Assembly (NCBI GenBank): GCA_964007475.1 | Contig: CAXFZM010000195.1 | Span: forward strand, 32,001 to 96,000 | Source: Hybos culiciformis | Lineage: Eukaryota > Arthropoda > Insecta > Diptera > Hybotidae | Length of the DNA: 64,000 nucleotides | Direction: 5' to 3' | Shown: piece by piece, positions 48,000-57,010 of the stretch | Numbering within the stretch: position 1 is the stretch's first letter | How the letters are laid out: each line of letters starts with the position of its first letter | Program-made: the position numbers and the translations under genes | Notes under the pieces: generated by a model | What the model saw: the letters and a program-made list of their open reading frames with translations, nothing else | Database searches by the model: none | What the model was told of the DNA's origin: nothing

Positions 48000-48467
48000 A
48001 TGCAGCATCAATACGTTAAATACTACTTAGCACAGACGGGTGGAAATTTAAATGATATTGAATATCTACTACGATCTCCCCATCAAGTCCAGAAAGGAAG
48101 AGGTTTAGGAAATTTTTTTGGAGGTTTATTTAGATGTTTAAAACCGGCTTTTATGTCTGGTCTAAATTTAATAAAGGATGAAGCCCTAAAAACAGGTTCT
48201 AATATTATAACAGATATTGTAAGCGGCGCTACTCCAACTGAAGTATTGCAGAATCAAGGAAAAACAGGCTTGACTAATTTACGTAAATCAGCCGTAAATA
48301 AATTACATGAGATGTACGGTGGTGGTAAAAAAATTAAAAAAAGAAAAAGTATAAAAAGAAGGTTGAATCAAAAATTGAAATCCATACAAAATACATTCAT
48401 TAGACGGGGAACTTTAAAGAAAAAAGCTACTAATAAGAAATTTTTAGATATATTCACCAAAGCATAA
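48000..48467 (+). CDS. pVI-like minor virion protein with three adenain-type cleavage sites (155 aa)
   Basis: Likely a cement or membrane-lytic virion protein like adenovirus pVI, released by the element's own protease. Strings fitting the adenain consensus are QTGG|N (residues 12-16), QKGR|G (31-35) and MYGG|G (105-109). Between them lies a glycine-rich amphipathic helix GLGNFFGGLFRCLKPAF (35-51) followed by a helical segment with LKTGSNIITDIVSG. The C-terminal third is very basic (KKIKKRKSIKRR), suited to DNA binding. It sits between the penton-like and major capsid genes, as in related elements. Family assignment rests on layout and motifs rather than strong sequence identity. Confidence 0.72.
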   Translation: MQHQYVKYYLAQTGGNLNDIEYLLRSPHQVQKGRGLGNFFGGLFRCLKPAFMSGLNLIKDEALKTGSNIITDIVSGATPTEVLQNQGKTGLTNLRKSAVNKLHEMYGGGKKIKKRKSIKRRLNQKLKSIQNTFIRRGTLKKKATNKKFLDIFTKA

Positions 48468-48481
48468 AATTAAAACTTAGT

Positions 48482-49801
48482 ATGGCCGCAGTTGAATGCA
48501 TGAAATCTGAATTAGATATTTTCTCCACACCACCTATACAAACGAGTATATTACGTACAGATGAAGTTGCCTACAATCCAATAGCATCACTTGATTCATC
48601 ACCTTCAACGATAGAATTTATTTCATTAGGTCATGGTGACACATACAGGGATTTATCGTCAATTTTTTTAAGATTTAAGGTTCAGATATTGAAAAAAGAT
48701 GGTTCTGTATGGAATGATGATAAAACTACTGTAACACCATCAACTCTTATTGAACAACCTAGTGTTGTCAACAATCTTTTACATTCAATGATAAAACAAT
48801 GTAATGTCACACTTAACGGCAAATGTGTTACACCTTCGGATAGTAATTATCATTACAGAGCATACATTGAAAGTTTATTAAATTATGGAAGTGACGCAGC
48901 AAATACTCACTTAGAATGCGCTCTTTGGGAATTGGACAAACCTAACATGAACTCTTTTAATAATGCTGGAGCAGTAGCTCGTCAAAAAATTTTAAATAAT
49001 AGCGCTGTAGTAGAACTTATGGGAAGATTACATGTAGATTTTTTTAATCAATCAACTCTTTTAGTGAATAATGTGGATATTAGAATTTTGCTAACACTAG
49101 AAAAACCAGAATTTTATTTTTTCTGTAAAGACGATGAAGGTAGCATTTTAAAAATTATGGAGGCAACGTTATTTATCAAACATGTGACAATAAATCCCAA
49201 TATTTTATTAGCTCATAATACAGTCTTAGAGCGCAACAATGCAAAATATCACTATAAAAGAGTTGAAACGAAAACTTTTACAATTCCTGCTAATACCTCC
49301 AATTTCTCACTTGATAATGTGTTTATTGGTCAACTTCCAAATACATTATTATTTTGTATGGTGAATAATGAAAACTATTCAGGAAAAAAATCAAAAAATC
49401 CCTATGATTTTGATCATCATAAATTATCTCAATTTCAATTATACGTTAATGGAACGCAAGTACCAAATTTACCTATTGAAATGAATTATACAAGTATCAA
49501 AAATTCATGTGATACAAGAGCATATCTTACGCTATTTAATGGAACAGGAATTTATCATGGAGATAGAGGACATCAGATTACAAAAGAGATGTTTAAAAAA
49601 GGCTATTTTATTTTAGCTTTCGATTTATCTCCAGATGGATTAGGAAATGATGCTTGTCAAGGTTTGTTAAATCAGGGGACAATTAGAATTGAGGGAAAAT
49701 TTAGCTCAACAAATACCCAAACAATTACCTGTCTTGTTTATGGACAGTTTGATTCCGCTGTAGAAATCGATAAAAATCGTAATGTTTACACAAATCTATA
49801 A
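48482..49801 (+). CDS. MCP: Major capsid protein (double jelly-roll, hexon-like)
   Basis: The building block of the icosahedral shell. The 439-aa protein shows the Polinton/adintovirus landmarks: N-terminal SELDIFSTPPIQTSI, DTYRDLSS...LRFKV, LLHSMIKQCNVTLNGK, YHYRAYIESLLNYG (about 123-136), a second domain from about residue 230, and a C-terminal strand set near GTIRIEGKFS. Length is somewhat short but complete for this family. It starts 15 bases after the pVI-like stop, so both may share one transcript; I see no good TATA box of its own. No interruption is visible, and its integrity suggests capacity for particle formation. Confidence 0.9.
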   Translation: MAAVECMKSELDIFSTPPIQTSILRTDEVAYNPIASLDSSPSTIEFISLGHGDTYRDLSSIFLRFKVQILKKDGSVWNDDKTTVTPSTLIEQPSVVNNLLHSMIKQCNVTLNGKCVTPSDSNYHYRAYIESLLNYGSDAANTHLECALWELDKPNMNSFNNAGAVARQKILNNSAVVELMGRLHVDFFNQSTLLVNNVDIRILLTLEKPEFYFFCKDDEGSILKIMEATLFIKHVTINPNILLAHNTVLERNNAKYHYKRVETKTFTIPANTSNFSLDNVFIGQLPNTLLFCMVNNENYSGKKSKNPYDFDHHKLSQFQLYVNGTQVPNLPIEMNYTSIKNSCDTRAYLTLFNGTGIYHGDRGHQITKEMFKKGYFILAFDLSPDGLGNDACQGLLNQGTIRIEGKFSSTNTQTITCLVYGQFDSAVEIDKNRNVYTNL

Positions 49802-49805
49802 ATAG
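49797..49805 (+). promoter_or_regulatory. TATAAATAG box upstream of the protease gene
   Basis: TATAAATAG overlaps the stop codon of the major capsid gene, mirroring the arrangement before the penton-like gene, and lies 88 bases upstream of the protease ATG. Confidence 0.5.
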
Positions 49806-49892
49806 AAGATCATTTCCAATGAATAAAAATATTTGAAACTAAAAAATTGATAATTTTAATTTTGATGAATTGTCTAAAACAATATAATAAAA

Positions 49893-50432
49893 ATGAATAC
49901 CATTCAAATTGAAAGTCTTTTAAATTTTAATAAACATACTCGAAAATATTTTAAAGGAGTTTACCCTTGTGATAAAATTCCGAAAATTAAACAGAGACCG
50001 TCAATGCTAATAATAAATACTGATCCATCAACAAAACCAGGTTCTCATTGGGTTGCAATATATATTCCAAAGCGCGGTTGTGTCGAATATTTTGACTCTT
50101 ATGGAATATCACCATTTAAAAAAGAAATTCAAACAGCAATAAAAATCTTAAGTAAAAAATCATGTTTCGTTTTCAACCATAAGAGATTGCAAAGTGATTT
50201 TTCAGATGTGTGCGGACATTACTGCTGCGTATACCTATGGTTTCGATGTTTAAAAAAAAGTATGAGAACTTTCACCAACAATTTTCATTTTAGTGATTGG
50301 GTGAAAAATGATAATATGATTAAAAATTGTTTTTCCTCCATATTCAAATCTAACCATAAAAGAAAATGTAAACGAAAATCTAGTCGAAAATACAGTCAGA
50401 TATGTACATCAGAACAAAATTGCTTCAGTTAA
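49893..50432 (+). CDS. PRO: Adenain-like cysteine protease (C5/Ulp1-type fold)
   Basis: Expected to mature virion proteins. The 179-aa protein shows the adenain order: catalytic His in GSHWVAIY (H52), acidic residue in EYFDSYG (D69), oxyanion Gln in RLQSDFSD (Q100) and nucleophile Cys in VCGHYC (C107). Overall size is close to adenovirus protease, followed by a basic Lys/Arg/Ser tail (from about 153) that could bind DNA, a known cofactor in adenovirus. It lies just after the major capsid gene. Matching cleavage-like sites occur in the 113-aa and pVI-like proteins. Confidence 0.92.
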   Translation: MNTIQIESLLNFNKHTRKYFKGVYPCDKIPKIKQRPSMLIINTDPSTKPGSHWVAIYIPKRGCVEYFDSYGISPFKKEIQTAIKILSKKSCFVFNHKRLQSDFSDVCGHYCCVYLWFRCLKKSMRTFTNNFHFSDWVKNDNMIKNCFSSIFKSNHKRKCKRKSSRKYSQICTSEQNCFS

Positions 50433-50445
50433 TATTGTACAAACG

Positions 50446-51066
50446 ATGGGTAAACATATAAATATGTACAAAGCGCCGCAAAAAAAACAGATATTAAAAA
50501 AGGCGTTGTGCATAAGTGAAAATCTTTTTTTATCATACAATTACTTTTTAAATGATAAACATTGTTGTAAAATAAGTATGGGATATGACATCACTAATTA
50601 TGAAGCTAAGATAATTTTTCATCGAATTAATTCGAAATCAATATCACTAACTTACAGCGATTGGATAGAATTCTATAATCGAATGAAACAGATTAAAATA
50701 AATGAAAAGCAGCCGTCATATGTTTTTAACAAAAATAAAGATTCAATTTTTTTGAAATTTGGAAATAAAGAAAATGAAAGACGATTCCAGTTATCAAATA
50801 ATGAATCAAATATTTTTTTTAACATAATAGATTTTATTCACGCGGTAATGGTTCATAATACTAATACAGAAAACAACATTGAAGAGTACATCACCCAATA
50901 TGTTGATCTATGTATAAAAAAGAAACAATTTAAGCTGATGCCAGAAGACTTTTTCATTCCTATAAACATAAACTATCCTCAATGTAATTATTCACGTCTT
51001 TTTTATGAAATTCCACTGTTTTTAGAAGGGAAAATCTGTCAAATAATAAATAAAAATTTTCAATAA
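50446..51066 (+). CDS. Unknown Polinton-associated 206-aa protein
   Basis: I do not recognise a function. The protein has an LSYNYFL...KHCCKISMGYD section (about 30-48), strands KIIFHRI and SISLTYSDWIEFYNR (about 55-79), then IFLKFGNKENERRFQLSN and a helical C-terminal half. This layout recurs beside the protease in other invertebrate Polintons. It begins 13 bases after the protease stop and is the last gene of the rightward block, converging on the polymerase gene. A second Met (residue 7) is embedded in a TATAAATATG string, so a shorter start is possible. AATAAA overlaps its stop codon. Confidence 0.75.
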   Translation: MGKHINMYKAPQKKQILKKALCISENLFLSYNYFLNDKHCCKISMGYDITNYEAKIIFHRINSKSISLTYSDWIEFYNRMKQIKINEKQPSYVFNKNKDSIFLKFGNKENERRFQLSNNESNIFFNIIDFIHAVMVHNTNTENNIEEYITQYVDLCIKKKQFKLMPEDFFIPININYPQCNYSRLFYEIPLFLEGKICQIINKNFQ

Positions 51067-51225
51067 AAAACTTGAAGATACATTTTTTAATTGTTTTTAT
51101 TTTATAATATAATATGTATTTAAAAAAGTTTTTATTTTATAATATTCAAAAAAAGTTTTTATACAATTAATATTTTAAATTTACATTTCTAAACTCTTAT
51201 AGAATATTAAAAAACTAACTGTTAT
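51039..51225. repeat. Convergent 3' junction of 206-aa and polymerase genes (right copy of inverted duplication)
   Basis: The spacer between two converging genes. It carries AATAAA on the plus strand at the 206-aa stop and TTTATT (AATAAA on the minus strand) near 51,131, so it probably holds polyadenylation signals for both. The same stretch in inverse orientation is found at 42,192-42,404 behind the zinc-finger gene. Confidence 0.75.
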
Positions 51226-51229
51226 TCTG

Positions 51230-54200
51230 TTAACTATTATTCTCCAAACTATCCAACAACAACATTGGAATTTTATAATGCCCCCATGCTAATGTTTCAT
51301 GAGTACCATTATTTATTAAATACCTTTTATCGTCGAATGGACTTAGAGCTATTTTATTAATATTTTGAGTGTATATGTCATGCAATTTACTTCTAAAAAC
51401 TAGCTGCCTGCCATATATTGTTGATGAAGATAACAAACATTTTTTATAATCGGCGCTTGTTAGATTATTCAAAACAGATTTTTTTATACCCTTAGCTTTT
51501 TTAATCTGCTTATCCTTTATTACATCTATTGAATACATTTTAGACCTGAGTCCAATAAATTCTCTCATAATTTTCCCATTATTTTCATCTTTCATTAACC
51601 CCAAGACTTTTTTGTTAACTAGTGGAATATTATAAAGATTATCACTGGGATAATCTGAAGTATCAAAAAATTTATGACAATCTCGTTTTATTACTTCGTA
51701 AATGTCAGGGCAGGTGATCTCATAGGTTAAACTATCTGTGTCAGAATATAATAGGGCGCTGTTTAATCCAAATTGGGGTAATATATAATTATAATGGAAA
51801 TTGTACATATGGACTTTAGAAACATCTAAAACCGTGAAGCCAACATATATAGGTTTATCATATAAAACAGACACCTTATTTAACTGTATAGCCGCTAAAT
51901 CTTCTGTGAAGTGAGAGGCGCTATGAAAATTTGGTTTCGATATTAATGCTCTAGCCCCTAAATGTCGACCTCGACTTTCCCAACTATCTGCGATTTTAAT
52001 GTCCTTTCTTTTATCAACATTTTCCATGGTTTTACCGTATACCGCATTATTGTACAATTTAAATTGATTTTTATCAAATTTATTTGTAGCTTGAGTTCTA
52101 TAATGATTATTTAAATCAATAAATTTTTTTAACCATGGTTTTTGCGCGAATTTTAAAATTTTATGAATTTTTACTAATTTTAGACCGTGCTCCAAACATT
52201 GCTTTAAGTTTCGATAATGTATAACGTAATTTTCTTTATTATAAAGATTGGGTATTAACTTTTTATATTTTCCATTTGGTGGTCGAAAATTTTCAGCACA
52301 AAAAGGTAAGTCATTGTGCTTGTCATGTAGCTCTTCAGGATATTTTAAGTCCACTTCTAAAATGTAGCCGTAGTCATCATTGTCCCCTATTTCATTAACA
52401 TTAAAATTACTAACATCTAAAACCCATTGAAAATTTTTATAAGGTAAAGGTTGAGTCATCGCCCAACCATATAGGTTGTTAGCGTCTAAATAAATCAAAT
52501 ATATTGATAACTCGACGGAGTTATATTCCTCTCCCATATATTTATTATTGGCCTTAGAATATCTTTTAGAGCACTGACTTATCCCACCCCTAATGCCTCT
52601 CTGTATCATTTTGAACATTTCTATATCGGTTATAAGTTCTAATTCAACCCCCGTATACTTCAGCATAGCGTCCCAAGACAACCCTGGAGCGGTGAAATAA
52701 TGTGCTGCATCTAGGTTGTAAATATTCTGGCATAATTTTCTAAACTTTTCAAATATATCAGCCAATAAAAGAATATCAGATTTTAAATAAAGTTCCGTAT
52801 AGTGTTTAAAAGTTTCGCATTCAAATTCTCGCCAAACATTTTGAGCATGCTCATAATCAGTTTCACTACATTCACAACCTATTAGTGAGTTTTTAAAGTT
52901 TTCTATTGAAGGTAAAGATGTTTCATCTAATTTCTCAAAACTATCAAAATATTCATACGGAAAAACCCCCTTACGTTTCAATAATGCGAATTTCGATTCC
53001 TCAGGAAAATGTTTTTTAAGCTCCCTCAAATCCACGTTATCTAAATTTGATGATAAAGTATCTAAACTAGAAGCCATAAACCTATATGAATCTACGAATC
53101 GTAATGAGAACCTTAAATCTGAATTAATGGAAATTTTTTTGCTAAGACTTACATAATGTTCTTTATTAATCGGTATTGCACTTATATCACCTTCAATTGC
53201 ATTTAATTCTTTAAATAATAAGTGACAATCGTACCCTGAGAAATTATGGAAAAATACCGGAAAATAGTTGGGGAGTTCGAACTCCAAATTACATTTTTGA
53301 TGGGCTGCACCCCTGAAATTGCCCGTTAAATGACAATGATCTCTAACTTTAACATCATTTTGATTAAATTTTTTTTCACATATATGACAGGCAGAAGCTG
53401 AGAGGAATTTAATGTTTTCTGCAGGTGTTAATGGTAGCATAGGGACAACGTTTTTTGTATAATTCAAAAATAAATATTTACAATCATTAACTAATGAGAC
53501 TATAAATTCCCTAGCACAATTTTCACCTACAAAAGACTTATAACTATCTAAACTAGAATTAAAAGAACATTTAATATAATACCCGAATGCTGCAGGAACG
53601 TGTAATTTGGTATTTGTTGTTGATGAAAAATTATCACTTGGTGTGCATGTGTGAACTGTCTTCAGTATTGCCTCTGAATCTGCATAAATGACGAAAGGAA
53701 CATCTAATTTATTTTTGAAGTTTTTAAATTTCAATATATTTTCATCAGTTGACGGTAATCTTGTTACAATTTGACTGCACTCTTCTTTATGTGCTAATAA
53801 TTTCTCTTCCGACGTGAAATTTATCAAACACTTGGTACATAAGTGTATAGAAGATGAATGAGCTGTTAATTGCGATCTTATTAGTCTGGACAAATTTTTA
53901 ATCCAAATGAAGTGTTGCCTCTCCTTATCTTCAAGAAGCAATAAATTGATATGATTCAACTTTTCTTGTTTGGTATGAAAATATGGACCGGTAATAACTC
54001 CGGTAATAACACCGTCTTTGACCCGCTGATCGTACCCATATACATTTATGCTAATGGATGGATTCAAAGACTCAAAAGTTTGGATGTCCTTCAAAGAAAT
54101 CGGGAACTGGATTTCATTAAATATAAGGCTTGGAACCTTACAATTGTTTAAACTAATTTGATGAGCCCGTATGTTTTGAATGTTGTATGATGTAGGTCGA

Positions 54201-55192
54201 TGGGAATTACTTGGTTCTTCATTTTGCAGTGCTGATATTACACTCCATTTGAAGCAAAATTCATCATCGTTCTGGACATTAATGCATGCTTTTTTTTTCA
54301 AAATATATACGGGTGTCGGAATATAATTAGATCCTCTTATAGGATGGTATTCGCAAACGTTTATTTCCAATTGTATAATCCTGATTAAACTCCAGCCACT
54401 ACCACGTTCTTGGAATTCCTGCATTAGTGCATTAATTTTTGAAATCATATCTTCGTAAACTTTTTCAATATCTTCTTGATGTAATAAATTCTGCATTTTA
54501 ACATTGAAAGATTTGATGTCAATCGCCAAGTCATCTTCAAAGTCATCTTCATTATTTTCAATTTTTTGCGGCTTCACATATTCTGCGAATAATTCAATGT
54601 TAAATTTAATTTGTTGATGATCTATCAAAAGATTTTCTAAAAGTTCGCAAGCATCGTTTTTTATATTAGTCATAAATGTATATGGGTTTAAACATGACTC
54701 ATCTGCGTTAGAGATCACATAAGATGATATTCTAGATTTGAATGCATCTTTTATTTTTTTTATGTTGCCCCCAATGTTGGAAATAGCTTTACTTTTATGA
54801 TTGAAGGTTCTCACATGATGAAACCATTTTTTTCTTTCGATCATAACATTGCAATTTTCGCAAAATTTACCATCATCCACTTTTTTATGCTTAGAGTTAC
54901 TTTCCTCCATCGAATTAGCAGCAGGTCTTTTTCGCTGAATGATAGAGATGTCAGTAGATACCTCTCTTTCCTTATTGATTTTAATGTTTTTTGAAGTTGA
55001 TGGCCCCCCTGTAGAAATTGGTGTAGCAGATGCACCTTTTTCTTGATTGATGCCACTGCTTCTTGAAGTTGAGGGTTCACCCAGTTCATTGGAAATTGAT
55101 GATGAATGCTTTCTTAGCACATGTCTCTTTAGGTTATGCTTATAAAGCTCGAACCCACAAATATAACAAATTGTTTTTGGGTTTCCTGGCAT
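51230..55192 (-). CDS. pPolB: Protein-primed family B DNA polymerase with N-terminal zinc fingers (about 1,320 aa)
   Basis: Replicates the linear element from its terminal repeats. I choose the ATG at 55,190-55,192; an upstream TTG-led extension of ten codons is not a plausible eukaryotic start. Counting from that TTG (subtract 10 for the ATG), features are: C2H2 finger (19-39), a second Cys/His finger (121-142), a third C-x2-C...H...C finger (462-482), ExoI D515-x-E517, an endonuclease-VII-like Cys/His motif CHIC...HCH..G..RGAAH..CN (612-645), ExoII FHNFSGYD (658-665), ExoIII Y812-x3-D816, PolA DANNLYG (D913), PolB KLYNNAVYG (1055-1063), PolC YSDTDS (1159-1164) and KMY (1228-1230). All exonuclease and polymerase residues are present and no stop interrupts it. 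It is convergent with the capsid block. Confidence 0.95.
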   Translation of the reverse strand: MPGNPKTICYICGFELYKHNLKRHVLRKHSSSISNELGEPSTSRSSGINQEKGASATPISTGGPSTSKNIKINKEREVSTDISIIQRKRPAANSMEESNSKHKKVDDGKFCENCNVMIERKKWFHHVRTFNHKSKAISNIGGNIKKIKDAFKSRISSYVISNADESCLNPYTFMTNIKNDACELLENLLIDHQQIKFNIELFAEYVKPQKIENNEDDFEDDLAIDIKSFNVKMQNLLHQEDIEKVYEDMISKINALMQEFQERGSGWSLIRIIQLEINVCEYHPIRGSNYIPTPVYILKKKACINVQNDDEFCFKWSVISALQNEEPSNSHRPTSYNIQNIRAHQISLNNCKVPSLIFNEIQFPISLKDIQTFESLNPSISINVYGYDQRVKDGVITGVITGPYFHTKQEKLNHINLLLLEDKERQHFIWIKNLSRLIRSQLTAHSSSIHLCTKCLINFTSEEKLLAHKEECSQIVTRLPSTDENILKFKNFKNKLDVPFVIYADSEAILKTVHTCTPSDNFSSTTNTKLHVPAAFGYYIKCSFNSSLDSYKSFVGENCAREFIVSLVNDCKYLFLNYTKNVVPMLPLTPAENIKFLSASACHICEKKFNQNDVKVRDHCHLTGNFRGAAHQKCNLEFELPNYFPVFFHNFSGYDCHLLFKELNAIEGDISAIPINKEHYVSLSKKISINSDLRFSLRFVDSYRFMASSLDTLSSNLDNVDLRELKKHFPEESKFALLKRKGVFPYEYFDSFEKLDETSLPSIENFKNSLIGCECSETDYEHAQNVWREFECETFKHYTELYLKSDILLLADIFEKFRKLCQNIYNLDAAHYFTAPGLSWDAMLKYTGVELELITDIEMFKMIQRGIRGGISQCSKRYSKANNKYMGEEYNSVELSIYLIYLDANNLYGWAMTQPLPYKNFQWVLDVSNFNVNEIGDNDDYGYILEVDLKYPEELHDKHNDLPFCAENFRPPNGKYKKLIPNLYNKENYVIHYRNLKQCLEHGLKLVKIHKILKFAQKPWLKKFIDLNNHYRTQATNKFDKNQFKLYNNAVYGKTMENVDKRKDIKIADSWESRGRHLGARALISKPNFHSASHFTEDLAAIQLNKVSVLYDKPIYVGFTVLDVSKVHMYNFHYNYILPQFGLNSALLYSDTDSLTYEITCPDIYEVIKRDCHKFFDTSDYPSDNLYNIPLVNKKVLGLMKDENNGKIMREFIGLRSKMYSIDVIKDKQIKKAKGIKKSVLNNLTSADYKKCLLSSSTIYGRQLVFRSKLHDIYTQNINKIALSPFDDKRYLINNGTHETLAWGHYKIPMLLLDSLENNS

Positions 55193-56076
55193 TGTATATT
55201 CTTTTAGATTTTTTTTTTTCAATTCAATTCAATTCAATTTTTATATTCTTTTAGATTATTGTTTAAAATTTTTTTTATTTTTTTTTATTTTTATGTTATT
55301 TCTTAGAAAGTACTGATCTTTTTTTAAATTTCTAAGTTAAAAAATATTCGGCAAAAGTTTTTATTGTCACAAAATTTTATATTTTATTTTTTTTATTCGT
55401 CACTTTTTTAAATTTAAAAATGTTTTTTGAGTTTTTAACGAAAATTATATTAAATTTTTTATTAGCACAAATTTTTTTTTTTTTTTTTTTTGTATTCTTC
55501 ACTTTTTTAAATTAAAAAAAATTTTTTCAATTTTTTAATGAAAATTTTTATTAAATAAATTTATTTATTAATGTGAAAAAAACTATAAGATTTTAAGTAA
55601 GCACGATTAACTATGAGACAATTAAAACGAACTACAATATTTTAATATATTTTAATTTAATATATACTTAAAAGCTTGGTTTAGAAAAAATGTATATTTA
55701 GATATAATATAATTCTCAAATATCAAAAATAAATAAAAATGATAATTAGTATTTTATTCAAAATTTCTTCATATTATCTTTTTTGCAATTTTGCAATAAA
55801 TTACTTTAAAATATTATATTTCATTTTCCAATAACTTTCAAAAATTATGGGTACACACAACTCTGTGAAAGGTTTTCAGAATTTATTCGAGAAAAATTTG
55901 TTATCAACAAAAACAAAAACAGTTTAATTCTTAAATATTAAAATTGATAGTTCGGAAAATAACCATTAGTATTTTAATCTAAAATTTTTTCACGTTACCT
56001 TTTTTTGGGGGGAGAGAAAGAACATCATTACTTTGGTACCTATTTTTTTTGCTTTCATACTAAAACAGTATTTTTT
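55193..56076. other. Right subterminal region, gene-free, with diverged internal repeats
   Basis: No coding sequence seen. A (CAATT)n-like run at 55,220-55,239 and poly-T tracts lie upstream of the polymerase, with a TATAAAAA-like string on the minus strand near 55,238. Two diverged repeats occur: ATTAGTATTTTA...CAAAATTTCTTCA (55,741-55,783) resembles 55,963-56,003, and TTGCAATTTTGCAATAAAT (55,783-55,829) resembles 56,121-56,170 in the terminal repeat. The region 55,870-56,076 has an inverted relative at 43,289-43,461. Confidence 0.7.
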
Positions 56077-56361
56077 AAATTAATTTCATAATAATAATAA
56101 TAAATTCAAACTTTCCCCAAAATTGCAATTTTGCAATAAATACTTTTAAATACATATTATATTTCATTTTAAAGAAAAATTTTTTCATATTTTGTATAAT
56201 AAAAGTTCATTCACAATTGAAATTCGATCCGGAGTGACCCAGAAAATTTTTTTCATATTTTATATAATAAAAGTTCATTCACCCTTAATAATATATATAG
56301 TAAAACTTATTCTGGAGTGAATTTTCACTCCGGAGTGAGCCAGAACATACATATCTATACT
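56077..56361 (-). repeat. Right terminal inverted repeat of the Polinton
   Basis: Reverse complement of the left terminal repeat, ending CTATACT at 56,361. It keeps the TCACTCC palindrome cluster near 56,316-56,340 and two GTTCATTCAC copies. Similarity to the left end runs inward to AAATTAATTTCAT at 56,077, after which the two ends diverge. Confidence 0.93.
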
Positions 56362-56367
56362 ACTTAT

Positions 56368-57010
56368 TGTATTTCTTTATCATCACTTCTGTTATGAGTC
56401 TCTCAAAAATTGTTTCATTACAGTTCAATGGGTTGGTTAATCGCCTGAATTTCATTTCTCTACAATAATATTAAATCACTGCTGCTGATGATACAATTTT
56501 TACCTTCTAGCAGCAAATATTATGTGTATATACGAAAGCATCATTCCAGTTTCATTTATATATAAATTGTATATTCAAACGATTGTGATATGCTTTAACG
56601 AACTAATTGATCTCTTAAATTAAAATCAAAAAGAAATAAATCTGTCTTCGATAAATTTATTATTCTCATAGTGAAAATTAAAATTAATTTTTATTATAAG
56701 TAGAATCAAGGGGAAAATTTTATTAGCTGGGATCATTCGAATCAAATTTACATTGAATTTTTTTTTGTTCTATTTTTTTTTTACAAAGTTAATATTTATG
56801 ATTGATTGATGGAAATTTTCTAGGTATTTTTATATTCTATGAAATATATAAAGCTTTTACTTTTATATGATGCAAGTTAATCAAGAAAAATTTACCAATT
56901 AAATTCAATTCACTTTTATTCATGTTCGAGAAAAATAATTTTGCTGTACTTTTATTTGTTATTTCTATTTTAGTTGAGATTAAGAAACAGGTTTCTTTGT
57001 GTATTAATTT
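56368..57010. other. AT-rich flank, no gene seen
   Basis: Single-copy-looking AT-rich DNA immediately right of the Polinton. It has no resemblance to the satellite on the other side. Short open frames lack any recognisable domain. Confidence 0.7.

Larger units (their letters stand above)
41052..56361. mobile_element. Polinton/Maverick (adintovirus-like) element, 15.3 kb, apparently intact
   Basis: A self-synthesising DNA transposon bounded by inverted repeats that start AGTATAGATATG and end CATATCTATACT. It encodes the hallmark set: rve-type integrase with chromodomain, protein-primed family B polymerase, FtsK/HerA-type ATPase, adenain-like protease, double-jelly-roll major capsid and penton-like minor capsid. 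Size and content match known Polintons (roughly 15-20 kb). The main frames are uninterrupted, so the insertion looks young or recently functional. The 6 bases outside each end (ATAAGT and ACTTAT) are inverted copies of each other rather than the direct 6-bp duplication Polintons normally make. Other choices of terminus (AGTAGTATAG, or inclusion of ATAAGT) also give no direct duplication. Confidence 0.95.

Noticed and set aside
55193..55222. Ten-codon extension of the polymerase to a TTG start
   Set aside because: TTG initiation is not expected in a eukaryotic host, the codons are a lysine/T-tract stretch, and an ATG with a good downstream zinc finger lies at 55,192.
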